Shown: positions 31,496-43,100 of the stretch, piece by piece | Layout: each line of letters starts with the position of its first letter | How positions within the stretch are numbered: position 1 is the first letter of the stretch | Source of the DNA: Luscinia megarhynchos | Lineage: Eukaryota > Chordata > Aves > Passeriformes > Turdidae | Assembly (NCBI GenBank): GCA_034336665.1 | Contig: CM067591.1 | Span: forward strand, 1,674,001 to 1,738,000 | Direction of reading: 5' to 3' | Length of the DNA stretch: 64,000 nucleotides | Translations under genes and position numbers: made by a program | Notes under the pieces: generated by a model | What the model saw: the letters and a program-made list of their open reading frames with translations, nothing else | Database searches by the model: none | What the model was told of the DNA's origin: nothing

Positions 31496-34400
31496 CTACA
31501 TGACCTCGTGAGTCAGCCATGGATCCCCCGCATGAGGCAGCAGGAGAGGACAACGCCCAAAATCTGGGGGGACAGGGACAGGGTCAGGGACACTTTTGGG
31601 GGTCAGGGACACTTTTAGGGGGGACAGGGGTCAGGGACAATGGGGGGTCAGGGACACTTTTGGGGGGACAGGGACACTTTGGGGGACAGGGACATTTTGG
31701 GGGATCAGGAACATTTTTGGGGTGTCAGGGACAGGGACAGGGACACTGGGGGGTCAGATCTGGGGGTTCAGTGACAATTGGGGGTCAGGGACACTTTTGG
31801 GGGGACAGGGACACTTTTAGGGGGACAGGGACACTGGGGGGTCAGCCAGCCCCAGTTTGGGGGGTCTGAACTTTAAACTGAGGAGGGGTCTCAGCCCCAT
31901 GCTGGGGGGGTCACCCCAAACTCAGGGGGGTCTCACCCCACATTTGGGGGGTCTCCCTCCCACACCCAGGGGGTCTCACCCCACATTTGGGGGGGTCTCA
32001 GCCCACATTTGGGGGGTCTCACCCACATTTGGGAGGGGTCTCACTCCCACACCCAGGGGTCTCACCCCACATTTGGGAGGGTCTCACCCCACACCCACGG
32101 GGTCTCACCCCACATTTGGGAGGGGTCTCACCCCACACCCACGGGGGTCTCACCCCACATTTGGGAGGGTCTCACTCCCACACCCAGGGGGTCTCCCCCC
32201 ACATTGGGGGTGTCCCCCCACATTTGGGAGGGGTCTCACCCCACATTTGGGGGTCTCACCACACCCACGGGGTCTCACCCCACATTTGGGGGGGTCTCCC
32301 CCCACATTTGGGAGGGGTCTCACTCCCACACCCAGGGGGTCTCACCCCACATTTGGGGGGGGGTCTCAGCCCCACATTTGGAGGGGTCTCACTCCCACAC
32401 TCAGGGGGTCTCACCCCACACCCAGGGGGTCTCCCCCCACATTTGGGAAGGGTCTCCCCGCACCCCCCGCCCCTCACCTCGAAGCAGGCCACGCCCAGCG
32501 CCAGGGCCGCCAGCAGCGCCAGGTTCCGCCGCAGCCACGCCTGGACCGGGAGCAGGCAGCCCTGGGGGGCGAGGGCGGGTCAGGGCTGGGGGCTCCCCGC
32601 AGGACTGGGGAGGGGTCGGGGGGCTGGGGGGGCTCCCCGCAGGACTGGGGAGGGGTCGGGGGGGCTCCCAGCAGGACTGGGGAGGGGTCGGGGGCTGTGG
32701 GGGGGCTCCCAGCAGGACTGGAGAGGGGTCGGGGGGTCGGGGGGCTCTGAGCAGCAACTGGGGAGGGGTCTCACCCTCTTGAACACGCTAAGCCAGGCTG
32801 GGCAGGGCTCAGCATTTGGGGAGGGTCTCGGATCAGATTTGGGGAGGGGTCAGGGGTCTCAGTGTGATTTGGGAGGGGTCTCGGTGTGATTTGGGGGAGG
32901 GGTCTCAGGGTCTCGGTGTGATTTGGGGGGTCTCACCGTGCCGAACACACCCGTGCCGGGCCGGGCGGGCAGGGCTCAGCATTTGGGGAGGGGTCTCGGT
33001 GGGATGAATTTGGGGAGGGGTCTCAGGGGTCTCGGTGTAATTTGGGGAGGGGTCTCGGTGTAATTTGGAGAGGGGTCTCAGGGATCTTGGTGTGATTTTG
33101 GGAGGGGTCTCAGGGCGTCTCGGATCAGAATTTGGGGAGGGTCTTGGTGTAATTTGGGGAGGGGTCTCGGTGTGATTTGGGGAGGGTCTTGGATCAGAAT
33201 TTGGGGAGGGGTCTCAGGGGTCTCGGTGTGATTTGGGGGAGGGGTCTCGGTGTGATTTGGGGGAGGGGTCTCAGGGTCTCGGTGTAATTTGGGAGGGTCT
33301 CGGTGTGATTTGGGGAGGGGTCTCACCGTCATGGAACACGCCAGCGCCGGGCCGGGCAGGGCAGGGCCTGGCATTTGGGAGGGGTCTGGGTGTGATGAAT
33401 TTGGGAAGGGTCTCCGGTGTGATTTGGGGAGGGGTCTCGGTGCGGTATCAGAATTTGGGGGAGGGGTCTCGGTGTGATTTGGGGGGTCTCAGGGGTCTCG
33501 GTGTGGTATCAGAATTCGGGGAGGGGTCTCACCGTGCGGAACACGCCGCGCGTGGGCCGGGCGGGGCAGGGCTCAGCATTTGGGGAGGGGTCTCGGTGTG
33601 ATGGATTTGGGGGAGGGGTCTCAGGGGGTCTCGGTGTGATTTGGGGGAGGGTCTCGGTGCGGTATCAGAATTTGGGAGGGGTCTCAGGGGTCTCCCGGTG
33701 TGATTTTGGGGAGGGTCTCGGTGCGGTATCAGAATTCGGGGAGGGGTCTCACGCGTGTGGGTCTCGCCGGGCCGTGGCGGGGCAGGGCTCAGCATTTGGG
33801 GAGGGTCTCGGTGTGATGGATTTGGGAGGGTCTCGGTGTGATTTGGGGGAGGGTCTCGGTGTGATTTGGGGAGGGTCTCACCGTCGCGGAACACGCCCGC
33901 GCCGGGCCGGGCGGGGCAGGGCTCAGCATTTGGGGAGGGGTCTCGGTGTGATGAATTTGGGGAGGGGTCTCGTGTGATATCAGAATTTGGGGGAGGGGTC
34001 TCAGGGGTCTGGGTGTGATGGATTTGGGGAAGGGTCTCAGGGTGTGATTTGGGGGAGGGTCTCGGTGTGATTTGGGGAGGGTCTCACCGTGCGGGACACG
34101 CCAAGGCCGGGCCGGGCGCAGGAGCTCAGCATTTGGGGAGGGTCTGGGTGTGAATTTGGGGGAAGGGTCTCGGTGTGATTTGGGGAGGGTCTCGTGCGGT
34201 ATCAGAATTTGGGGAGGGGTCTCACCGTGCGGGAACACGCCCGCGCCGGGCCGGGCGGGGGCAGGGCTCCCCGCCGCCGCCCCGCAGCAGGACGCGGGCA
34301 CGGTGCCGTTGGCCCCCGAAAGGGCTCCACGCCCGCCCAGTCCGTGTAGTTGTTGACGCCGCAGCACGAGAACTGCCCAGAGCCGTCAGCGATTGGGGGG

Positions 34401-37400
34401 GTCTCCCGAGCAGCCCCCTCCCCAAATCAGCGCTGCTCACCTTCTGCTGCAGCTGCAGCCCAGCCCTTGGCGCCACGGGGTCCCCAGCTCGTGGCGTCGC
34501 GACGCGCTCCCCAGAGCCAGCCGGCAGCAGCCCCGGCACCTGCGGGTCACGCGGGGGTCACGGGGGTCACGGGGGTCACGGGGGGGTCACGGGGATCACG
34601 GGGATCACGGGGGATGGAGGGGTAAGAGGGAGTCACGGGGGTCACGCGGGGGTCACGGGGGGTCACGGGGGGTCACGAGGGGGTCCGCAGGGGATCACGA
34701 GGGGATCACGGGGGGATGGAGGGTAAGGGGAGTCACGGGGGTCACGGGGGTCACAGGGGGTCAGCAGGGGGTCGGGGGGTCACGGGGGTCACTGGGGTGA
34801 TGGGGGGGTCAGGGGGTCACAGGGGTTAGAGGGGTCAGGGGGGTCACGGGGGGTCACGGGGATCACGGATCACGGGGGGATGGGAGGGTCAGGGGGTCAC
34901 GGGGTCAGCACGGGGGGTCACGGGGGGTCGAGGGGGTCATGGGAGGTCAGGGGCTGGGGGTCATTGGGGGATGGAGGGTCAGGGGAGTCACAGGGGGGTT
35001 AGCAGGGAGTCAGGGGGTCAGGGGGTGATGGGGGTGTCAGGGGGGTCACGAGGTCACAGGGGGGGTCAGGGGGTGATGTGGGGGTCAGGGGGGTCATGGG
35101 GGGTGATTTGGGGGGTCAGGGGGGTCAGGGGGTCAGGGGGGTCGGGGGTTCACAGGGGTCATGGGGTGATGGGGGGTCAGGGGGGGGTCACAGGGGTCAG
35201 GGGAAGTCAGGGAGGGTCAGGGGGTCACAGGGAGGTCAGGGGGTGATGGGGGGTCACGGGGGTCAGGGGCCAATGGGAGATCAGGGCTCAGAGGGATGGG
35301 GGGTCAGGGGGGTCAGGGGGTGTCAGGGGGGGACTCAGGGGGTCACAGGGGTTGGGGGGGGTCAGGGGGGTCAGGGGGGTGATGGGGGGGGGGATGGGGG
35401 GTCAGGGGGGTCACAGGGGGTCGGGGGGGGTCAGGGGGGGTCAGGGGGGTGATGGGGGGATGTGGGGGGTCGGGGGGGGTCACAGGGGTCGGGGGGTCAG
35501 GGGGTGATGGGGAGATGGGGATGGGGGGTCAGGGGGGTTGGGGGGGTCGGGGACGTCAGAGGGGTCCCTAGGGGGTCGGGGGTTTCAGGAGGTCAAGGGG
35601 TCAGGGGGTCACAGGGGTCACAGGGTCAGGGGGTCAGGGGGGATCAGGGTGGTGATGGGGGTCAGGGGGTCAGGGGGTGTCAGGGGGTCAGGGGTGTCAG
35701 GGGGTCACAGGGGGTCACAGGGGGTCAGGGAGGGACCCCGCGGGGGCAGGGACCCCCACCTTGTCCCTGTAGACGTGGCCGGCGATGGCGGCGGCGATCT
35801 CCTACCAGGAAGATGAGGGCTGAGCAGGACGGCTGAACTGGGGGGGGGGCACGGGGGGGCACACAGGGGGTTTGGGGGGGTCACAGAGGGGGTTTGGGGG
35901 GTCACACAGGGGGTTTGGGGGGTCTCAGGTGGGTCCCGATGTGTCCCGAGGGTCTCAGGGGGTCCCGGGGGCTCTCAGGGGGGTCCCGAGTGGCTCTCAG
36001 GGTTTGTCCCGGGGGTCCCAGGGCTCTCAGGGGGTCTCAGGGGGTCTCAGGGGGTCTGGGGGGTCACAGGGGGTTTGGGGGGGTCTCAGGGGGGTCCCGA
36101 TGTGTCCCGAGGGGTCCCAGGGGGTCCCGGGGGGGTTCCGGTGAGGGGGCTGGGTCAGGGGTTCCGGGGGGTTCTGGGGGGGGTCCTGAGGGAGTTTCAG
36201 GGGGTCCCGGGGTTGTCCCGAGGGTCTCAGGGGGTCCCGGGGCTCTCAGGGGGTCGGGGGTCCCCGGGTTGTCTCAGGGGGTCCCGGGGGCTCTCAGGGG
36301 GCTCTCAGGGGGTCCCGGGGGTCCCAAGGGCTCTCAGGGGGTCCCGGGTTGTCCCGGGGGTCTCAGGGTTTGTCCGGGGGTCCCGGGGCTCTCAGGGGTC
36401 CCGGGGGGGTCCCGTCTCAGGGGGTCCCGGGGGTCTCTCAGGGGGTCCCGGGGGTCCCGGGGGTCCCAGGGGGTCTCAGAGTTTGTCCCGGGGGGTCTCA
36501 GGGGGGTCCCAGGGGTCCCGAGGGTCCCAGGGGTCTCAGAGTTTGTCCCGGGGGTCTCAGGGGGTCCCCAGGGGGGTCCAGCGGGGGTCTCAGGGGGCTC
36601 TCAGGGGGTCCCGGGGGTCCCGGGGGGGCTCTCTGGGGGTCCCAGGGCTCTCAGGGGGTCCCAGGGGGGTCCCGCTCTCAGGGGGCTCTCCCAGGGGGTC
36701 CCAGCGGTGTCAGCGGCTCACCGCGGTCAGCATGCCGTGGCTCTCCGCCAGGCGCCGCAGCAGCCCCAGAGCGCCGTGCCCGCGATGACGACCCCCAGCG
36801 CCGCGACCCCCGCGGGGCTCCAGCCGGGCGCGGCCAGCGGGGCGCGGGCCAGGGCGAGCAGCACGAGCGAGCCCGCGGCGAGCAGCGCCACGCCGCACAG
36901 CTGGGGGCGCCAGGACCCCTCCTCAAATGCACCCCCAGGATCCCCCTCCCCAAATTCACCCTCCTCAAATGCACCCCCAGGATCCCCCTCCCTCAAATGC
37001 ACCCCCAGAATCCCCTCCTCAAATTCCGCCTCCTCAAATCCCACCTCAGACACCCCGCCTTCTCAAATTCACCCCCTGCAGAAACCCCCTCCTCAAATTC
37101 ACCTACAGAAACCCCCTTCCCAAATTCCCCTCCTCAAATCCACCTACAGAAACCCCTCCCCAAATTCACCCCAGAATCCCCCTCCCCCAAATTCCCCTCC
37201 TCAAATCCACCCTCAGACACCCTCTCCTCAAATTCCCCTCCTCAAATCCACCCCCAGAATCCCCTCCTCAAATTCCCCTCCTCAAATCCACCCCCAGAAT
37301 CCCCTCCTCAAATTCACCCCCAGAAACCCCCCTCCTCAAATCCACCCTCAGACACCCCCTCCTCAAATTCCCCCTCCTCAAATCCACCCAGAAACCCCCT

Positions 37401-38538
37401 CCACAAATTCACCCACAAACCCCCTCCTCAAATTCACCCCCTGCAGAAACCCCCTCCTCAAATCCACCCTCAGAAACCCCCCTCCCCAAATTCCCTCCCT
37501 GCAGAAACCCCCTCCTCAAATTCACTCTCAGACACCCCCCTCCCCAAATTCACCTACAGAAACCCCTCCCCAAATTCACCCAGAAATCCCCTCCCCAAAT
37601 TCACCCCTGCAGAATCCCCCTCCCCATGCAGAACCCCTTCCCAAATCCCCTTTCCCAAATCCCCCTCACCAAATTCCCCTGCAGAACCCCCTCCCCCAAA
37701 TTCCCTCTGCAGAATCCCCCTCCCCAAGTCCCGCTGCAGAATCCCCCTCCCCATGCAGAACCCCCTCCCCAAATCTCCGCCCGCCGCGTCCCGGCTCCAA
37801 TTTTGGGGACAAATTAAAGGCTGGGGGGGACACCGGGAAGGGGACACGGGAGGGAGCACAGGGACGGACACACGGACACGGGGGGGGCAGCGCCCAGCCC
37901 AGGAAGTGTCCGGCCTTCCGGCTACGCGCGAGCCGCGGGGGGGGGGGGGGGGCTGCGCCGGCCCCCTCGGGGGGTCCCCCGGCGGACCGGGGGGGGGTTC
38001 ATCCACCGGGACCCCCCAGCCCCCCAGCCCCCTCCCCGCGGGGCGCTGGCGCCGTGTCACCGTGTCACCCGTGTCACCGTGTCACCGTGTCCCCCGCGCC
38101 CCCCGCGGCCCCGCCGCTCCGGGGGTGACTCAGCCCCGGCGCCGCCAGGGTGGGGACAGCCCGGGGGGGCAGGAAGGGGCCCCGTGTCCCCCGTGTCCCC
38201 CCGTGTCCCCGCTTATCTCCCGTGCCCCCCGCGCCCCCCGCTCCGGCCGTTGCTCCCGCCGCTCTTTCCCTCACCCCGACTTCCCCAAACTCTCGGGGGT
38301 CCCCCCCGCCCCGCCCCCCCTCGCCTTTGGGGGTCCCCTGTCCCCCCCATCCTGCTGGGGGACAGGGATGTGGCTTCACCCACAGCGACAACAACCCCCC
38401 GCCCCCGGCACCCGGGACCCCCAGACCGGGGAGGGGCGGCCGGGTCCCGGCCCGGTTCGGCCGCGGACTCACCCCGAAGATGAAGTTGAAGAAGAACAGC
38501 AAGAACTTGACGCACTTCATGCCCCCCTCGACCGCCAT
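31496..38538 (-). CDS. CD63: CD63 tetraspanin
   Basis: Four-pass tetraspanin of late endosomes, lysosomes, melanosomes and exosomes; organises membrane cargo and carries a C-terminal GYEVM lysosomal targeting signal. Coding exons in gene order: 38538-38473, 36900-36722, 35832-35760, 34539-34441, 34372-34226, 32561-32478, 31563-31496. Seen: MAVEGGMKCVKFLLFFFNF (TM1), GVALLAAGSLVLLALA, ALWGCCGAW with the tetraspanin CC, ALIFLVEIAAAIAGHVYRDK (TM3), FSCCGVNNYTDWA with the CCG signature, PASCCGA, WLRRNLAALAALALGVACF (TM4) and LGVVLSCCLMRGI, ending EVM-stop. Single-base errors break the frame in the second, third and last exons (the Tyr of GYEVM is lost to one), so no continuous frame can be written. 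It converges on RDH5 as in mammals. Confidence 0.93.
31565..32450 (-). repeat. Arrays in last CD63 intron
   Basis: 31570-31850 on the + strand is GGGACAGGGACACTTTTGGG. 31880-32450 is GGGGTCTCACCCCACATTTG with CACACCCAGG or CACACCCACGG linkers, about 22 units. GGTCTCAC on the + strand reads GTGAGACC on the gene strand, a donor-like core. Confidence 0.88.
32565..34225 (-). repeat. Arrays carrying the CD63 exon 34226-34372 donor edge
   Basis: Units of roughly 200 bp: the gene-strand string GGCCCGGCGCGGGCGTGTTC, a G-T-G-A-G-A donor and intron sequence (TCTCGGTGTGATTTGGGGAG on the + strand) recur from 32775 to 34225. Copies of the exon end plus donor are near 32770, 32936, 33327, 33531, 33750, 33881, 34086, and the true one is at 34226. 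Confidence 0.9.
34545..36715 (-). repeat. GGGGGTCAC / GGGGTCTCAG arrays in CD63 introns
   Basis: 34545-35740 is a 9- to 20-bp array of GGGGTCACGGGG and GGGGTCAGGGGG. 35850-36715 is GGGTCTCAGGGGGTCCCGGG. The exon 35760-35832 stands alone between them. Confidence 0.9.
36905..37790 (-). repeat. CCCCCTCCTCAAATTCACCC array in CD63 intron 1
   Basis: About 40 units of 18 to 25 bp with AGAAACC, AGACACC or AGAATCC linkers between the first and second coding exons. 37800-38470 is unique GC-rich intron in which I see no gene. Confidence 0.9.
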
Positions 38539-38619
38539 GGCCGCTCCGTCCTGCGGAGCCGCCGCTCAGCACCGGCACCGCCGGCCCGGACCGCTACCGG
38601 CGCCTGTGAGCGGCACCGG

Positions 38620-39290
38620 CACCGCTCCGGCCCGGCGTGGCCCGGTACCGCTCCCGGTACCGCTCCTGGTGCCGCTCCCGGTACCGCCCCCTCATCCCCC
38701 GTGCTCCCGGTACCGCTCCCTCATGCTCCCCGGTACCGCTCCCGGTGCCGCTCCCGCCGCTCCCTCAGCCCCGTGCTCCCGGTACCGCTCCCGGTACCGC
38801 TCCCTCACTCCCCGGTGCTCCCGGTACCGCCCCCTCATCCCCCGTGCTCCCGGTGCCGCTCCCGCTGCTCCCGGTACCGCTCCCGGTACCGCTCCCTCAC
38901 TCCCCCGGTGCTCCCGGTACCGCTGTCGGTGCTCCCGGTACCGCTTCCTCATCCCCCGGTGCTCCCGGTACCGCTCCCCCTGCTCCCGGTACCGCTCCCT
39001 CATCCCCCGGTGCTCCCGGTACCGCTCCCGCTACTCCCGGTGCTCCCGGTACCGCTCCCTCCCCACTCCCGGTCCCGGTTCTGCTGCTCCCGGCGGTCCC
39101 GGCGCTGCTCTCCCCCTGCCCCGTTCCCGGTGCCGTTCCCTGCCCGATTCCCGGTGGTCCCGGTACCACTTTTCCCCCGGTCCCGGTGGTCCCGGTGCCG
39201 TTCCCTGCCCGGTTCCCCGCGGTCCTGGTGCCGCTCCCCACCCGGTCCCGCTCCCGGTCCCGCTCCCGGTGCCGCTCCCGGTGCCGCTCA
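38620..39290 (-). repeat. GCTCCCGGTACCGCTCC array upstream of the CD63 ATG exon
   Basis: About 35 units around CCGGTACCGCTCCCGGT with TCATCCCC spacers. An acceptor-like CAG on the gene strand (complement of 38551-38553) suggests a non-coding first exon further upstream, near 39300-39420. Confidence 0.85.
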
Positions 39291-39316
39291 CCGCCGCCCT
39301 TCCCGAGGGCTCCCGA

Positions 39317-39324
39317 TCATGTGA
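39317..39324 (-). promoter_or_regulatory. M-box-like E-box upstream of CD63
   Basis: TCATGTGA, the core bound by MITF/TFE factors, lies in unique GC-rich sequence 780 bp before the CD63 start codon, next to GTGACGGGGGCGAGTCA. CD63 is a lysosome- and melanosome-membrane gene, so this fits a CLEAR/M-box control site. Inference from the motif. Confidence 0.35.
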
Positions 39325-39421
39325 CGGGGGCGAGTCAAGAGGCCACCGGGACCGCCCCGGGCCCGCCCCGGGACCGGCACCGCCCCCGGCCCGGCGGGAC
39401 ACGGGCGGCTGCGAGGGAGCG

Positions 39422-39427
39422 TTTATT
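39422..39427 (-). terminator. Polyadenylation signal of the INPP1-like gene
   Basis: TTTATT on + (AATAAA on -) 760 bp beyond the stop codon. The 3'UTR between (39430-40189) is a CCCCGGGGTCCCTGTGACCC array, then GGGGTCCCAGCCCCC units. Confidence 0.6.
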
Positions 39428-39429
39428 GG

Positions 39430-40185
39430 GGGGACACCGGGGACAGCGAGGGGACACCGGGGGTCCCACGCAGGGGACCCGGGATTCAGCTCCAACCGCG
39501 ACCCGCACCTCGGGGTTCCTGTGACCCCTGACCCCGCACCGGGGTCCCTGTGACCCCTGACCCCGAACCCCGGGGTCCCTGTGACCCCTGACCCCGCACC
39601 CCGGGGTCCCTGTGACCCCCGACCCGCACCCCGGGGTCCCTGTGACCCCCGACCCGCACCCCGGGGTCCCTGCTGTCCCCCCGTCCTTGGTCCCTGCCAC
39701 CCTGGTCCCGCACCCCAAGGTCGCTCGGGATCCCCCCATCCCCACCCTGGGGTCCCAAACCCCCTGGACCCTGCTGTCCCGGGGTCACAGCCCCTCCTGA
39801 CCCCCCACCCTGGGGTCCCAGCCCCCAAATCCGCCATCCCAGTGTTCCCCAGCCCCCCCAAATCCCCCACCCCCAGTGTCCCCCAGCCCCCCAGCCCGAG
39901 GTCCCTGCCTCCCCCTACACTTCACTGCGGGGTCCCATCCCCCCATACCCCCACCCTGGGGTCCCCAGCCCCATCACACCCCCACACCGCGGGGTCCCAG
40001 CCCCTAAAATCCCCCATCCCCCAGGGTCCCAGCTCCCCAAATCTCCCACCCCCGGGTTCCCCAGCCCCCCACCCCACACCGCGGGGTCCCAGCCCCCAAA
40101 CTCCCCACCCCAGGGTCCCAGCCCCCCAAAGCCCCTCCACCCCGGAGTCCCAGCCCCCCCAAACCCCCCACCCCAGGGTCCCCCT
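39430..40185 (-). repeat. Minisatellites in the INPP1-like 3'UTR
   Basis: 39535-39670 has five 34-bp units of CACCCCGGGGTCCCTGTGAC. 39730-40185 has CCCACCCTGGGGTCCCAGCC units. Confidence 0.8.
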
Positions 40186-40189
40186 GGTG

Positions 40190-43100
40190 TCACGACCCGG
40201 GCAGCTCTCCCAGCTCTCCCAGCTCTCCCAGTTCTCCCAGCTCGCCCAGCTCGCCCAGCGCGCCCAGCACGGCCCGCAGGTGCTGGGGGGTGCACGAACG
40301 CCACCAGCCCCCGCTGTTGGCCCAGCGCTCGGGCCCCGCTCGGCCCGGCCGCGGCCGGTGATAAACCAGCTCGGGGGGCTCCGCCGCGCCCCCCGCCCGC
40401 AGCGCCCCCTCCAGCGCCACCACGCCGCCCCCCAGCGCCCGCAGGATGGCGTGGGGCGCGCACGAGTCCCAGACGAAGGTGGTGGCCTGCGACAGCACGA
40501 AGGCGTCCGCCAGCCCCAGCGCCACGCAGAGCAGCTTGTAGCCCGCCCCGGCGGCGAAGAGCGGGGGACCCCCGCCCAGAGCGGCCAGAGCCCCCCGCAC
40601 CGCCGCCCCCTCGGCCCGGCTCAGCACCACGCGGGGGCGCGGCCGGGGGGCGGGGGGCGACAGCGAGCACAGCCGCGTGTCACCGTGCGCCACCCCCCAG
40701 TGGTAGCGACCCTGCCACCTGCGGGGAGCGGAGGGGAGGGGTCAGCGGGGGGACCTGAGGGGGTGGGACCCCGGGGTGCGGGGATATGGGGGATGGGACC
40801 CCAGGGGTGGGGGATATGAGGGGGTGGGACCCCAGGGGTGGAGGGTCAGGGTGACAGGGACCCCCGGGGTGGGGATATGGGAGGTAGGACCCTGGGTGAG
40901 GGGTCAGGGGGGACAGAGACCCCTGGGATGAGGGGTCAGGGGGATATGGAAGTTGGGACGCTGGAGTAGGAGGGCCTGGGACCCCCCGGGACGTGGGGTA
41001 TGGGGGAATGGGGACCCCAGGGTCGGGTGTGAGAGGGACCCCAGGGTGTGGGGTATGGGGTGACAGGGACCGCAGGGTGGGGGGTCAAGGGGTGACAGGG
41101 ACCCCCAGAGCAGGATCAGGGGTGACAGGGACCCCGGGGTGTGGGGTATGGGGTGTCAGGGATCCCGTGGGGGGTCAGGGGTGTCAGGGACCCCCAGAGC
41201 AAGATCAGGGGACTCAGGGACCCCGGGGTGTGGGGTATGGGGTGCCAGGGATCCCGTGGGGGGGTCAGGGGTGGCAGGGACCGCGGGCTGCGGGCTCCGG
41301 CTGCACCTGCGGGTCTGGGGGTCCCTCTGGAAGAAGGGCTCGTTGATGACGCCCAGCACGGGGGTCCCGGTGCGGCGCTCGAAGGCGCCCACGAGCACCA
41401 GGGCGGAGCGCAGCCCCCCGGGCGCCACGCCATCCACGGCGGCCACGTCCTCGCGCCCCCCGATGAACTCGTTGGTGGAGTCTGGGGGGTTTGGGGGGTT
41501 TGCCGGGGGGTCTGCGGGGTCCCAGCCCGGCCCTGCCCCATCCCACAGCCCCTGGCACTGCTCCCATCTCTGTTCTTCTTCCTATCCCCTCCATCCCATC
41601 CCATCCCCGTCGTCCTTTCCTTTCCTTTCCTTTCCTTTCCTTTCCTTTCCTTTCCTTTCCTTTCCTTTCCTTTCCTTTCCTTTCCTTTCCTTTCCTTTCC
41701 TTTCCTTTCCTTTCCTTTCCTTTCCTTTCCTTTCCTTTCCTTTCCTTCCTTTCCTTCCCTTTCCTTCCCTTTCCTTCCCTTTCCTTCCCTTTCCTTTCCC
41801 TTTCCCTTTCCTTTCCTTTTCCTTCCCTTTTCCTTTTCCCTTTCCTTTCCCTTTCCTTTCCTTTCCTTTCCTTTCCTTTCCTTTCCTTTCCTTTCCTTTC
41901 CTTTCCTTTCCTTTCCTTTCCTTTCCTTTCCTTTCCTTTCCTTTCCTTTCCTTTCCTTTCCTTTCCTTTCCCTTTCCTTTCCTTTCCTTCCCTTCCTTCC
42001 CTTCCCTTCCTCCCTTCCCTTCCCTTCCCTTCCCTCCCTTCCCTCCCTTCCATCCATCCCATCCATCCCATCCCATCCTGTCCCTGTCCCTGTCCCTGTC
42101 CCACAGCCCCTCCCCCTCACCGATGGGGTCAATCCAGATTCCCACGTCCCCCGGGGACACTCCGGGCTCGACGTCAGCCAGCTCCGTGTCCCCAAGTGTC
42201 ACCTCCCTGTGCACGGTCTCCGCCAGCAGCTCGGCCGCCCTCGTCTGCTCGGGGCCCAGCACGGCCACCAGCAGCGCCGCCGTGTCCGCCGGGGTGGCAC
42301 CGACCCGCACTGTCACCGTGCCACCTGCGGGGACACAGATCAGCCAGGGAATGGCACAGGGACCCCCGGGGTGGCACCGACCCGCACTGTCACCGTGCCA
42401 CCTGCGGGGACACAAATCAGCCAGGGAATGGCACAGGGACACTGGGGTGGCACCGACCCGCACTGTCACCGTGCCACCTGCGGGGACACAAATCAGCCAG
42501 GGAATGGCACAGGAACCCCCGGGGTGGCACCGACCCGCACTGTCACCGTGCCACCTGCGGGGACACAAATCAGCCGGGGAATGGCACAGGGACCCCCGAC
42601 TGAGCCCCACAGATCCCGGCGTGGGGACCCTGGGACATGGGGACAGGTGACACTTGGGACATGGGGACATGGGACATGGGGGCAGGTGACACTGGGACAT
42701 GGGACATTGGGACCTCCCTCCTCAGCCTTGGCCTCGCGTCCCCCAGAGATGTTCCCACCCCACTGTCCCCACTCTGTCCCCGCTGTCCCCACACTGTCCC
42801 CACTCTGTCCCCACTCTGTCCCCGCGCTGTCCCCTCCCTGTCCCCACTGTCCCCACACTGTCCCCACTCTGTCCCCGCTTTGTCCCCACCCCTGTCCCCG
42901 CTGTCCCCGCTGTCCCCACTCACCCTCCGCGTCCCTGAACTCGTTGTTCTCCTCCCCATGGATGTGTCCCCGGAGCTCGGGGAACTGCGGGGACACCGTG
43001 GGGACACCGGGGGGCTCAGGGGAGGCCCGGGCGGTGCCAACCCCACCTCGGCCACCCCCGGGCTGTCCCCACCTGTGTCCCCAGGTCGTGCTTGATGACC

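Noticed and set aside
36349..39324. Nearly 1000-codon + strand open frame opposite CD63
   Set aside because: It runs through three unrelated tandem arrays and covers CD63 exons on the other strand. Low complexity only.
40190..40718. Frameshift in the last INPP1-like exon near GGWWRSCTPQHL
   Set aside because: Alignment by length to INPP1 (GG then 8 residues then the leucine-rich end) fits without an indel, and the total of 1173 nt is a multiple of three.
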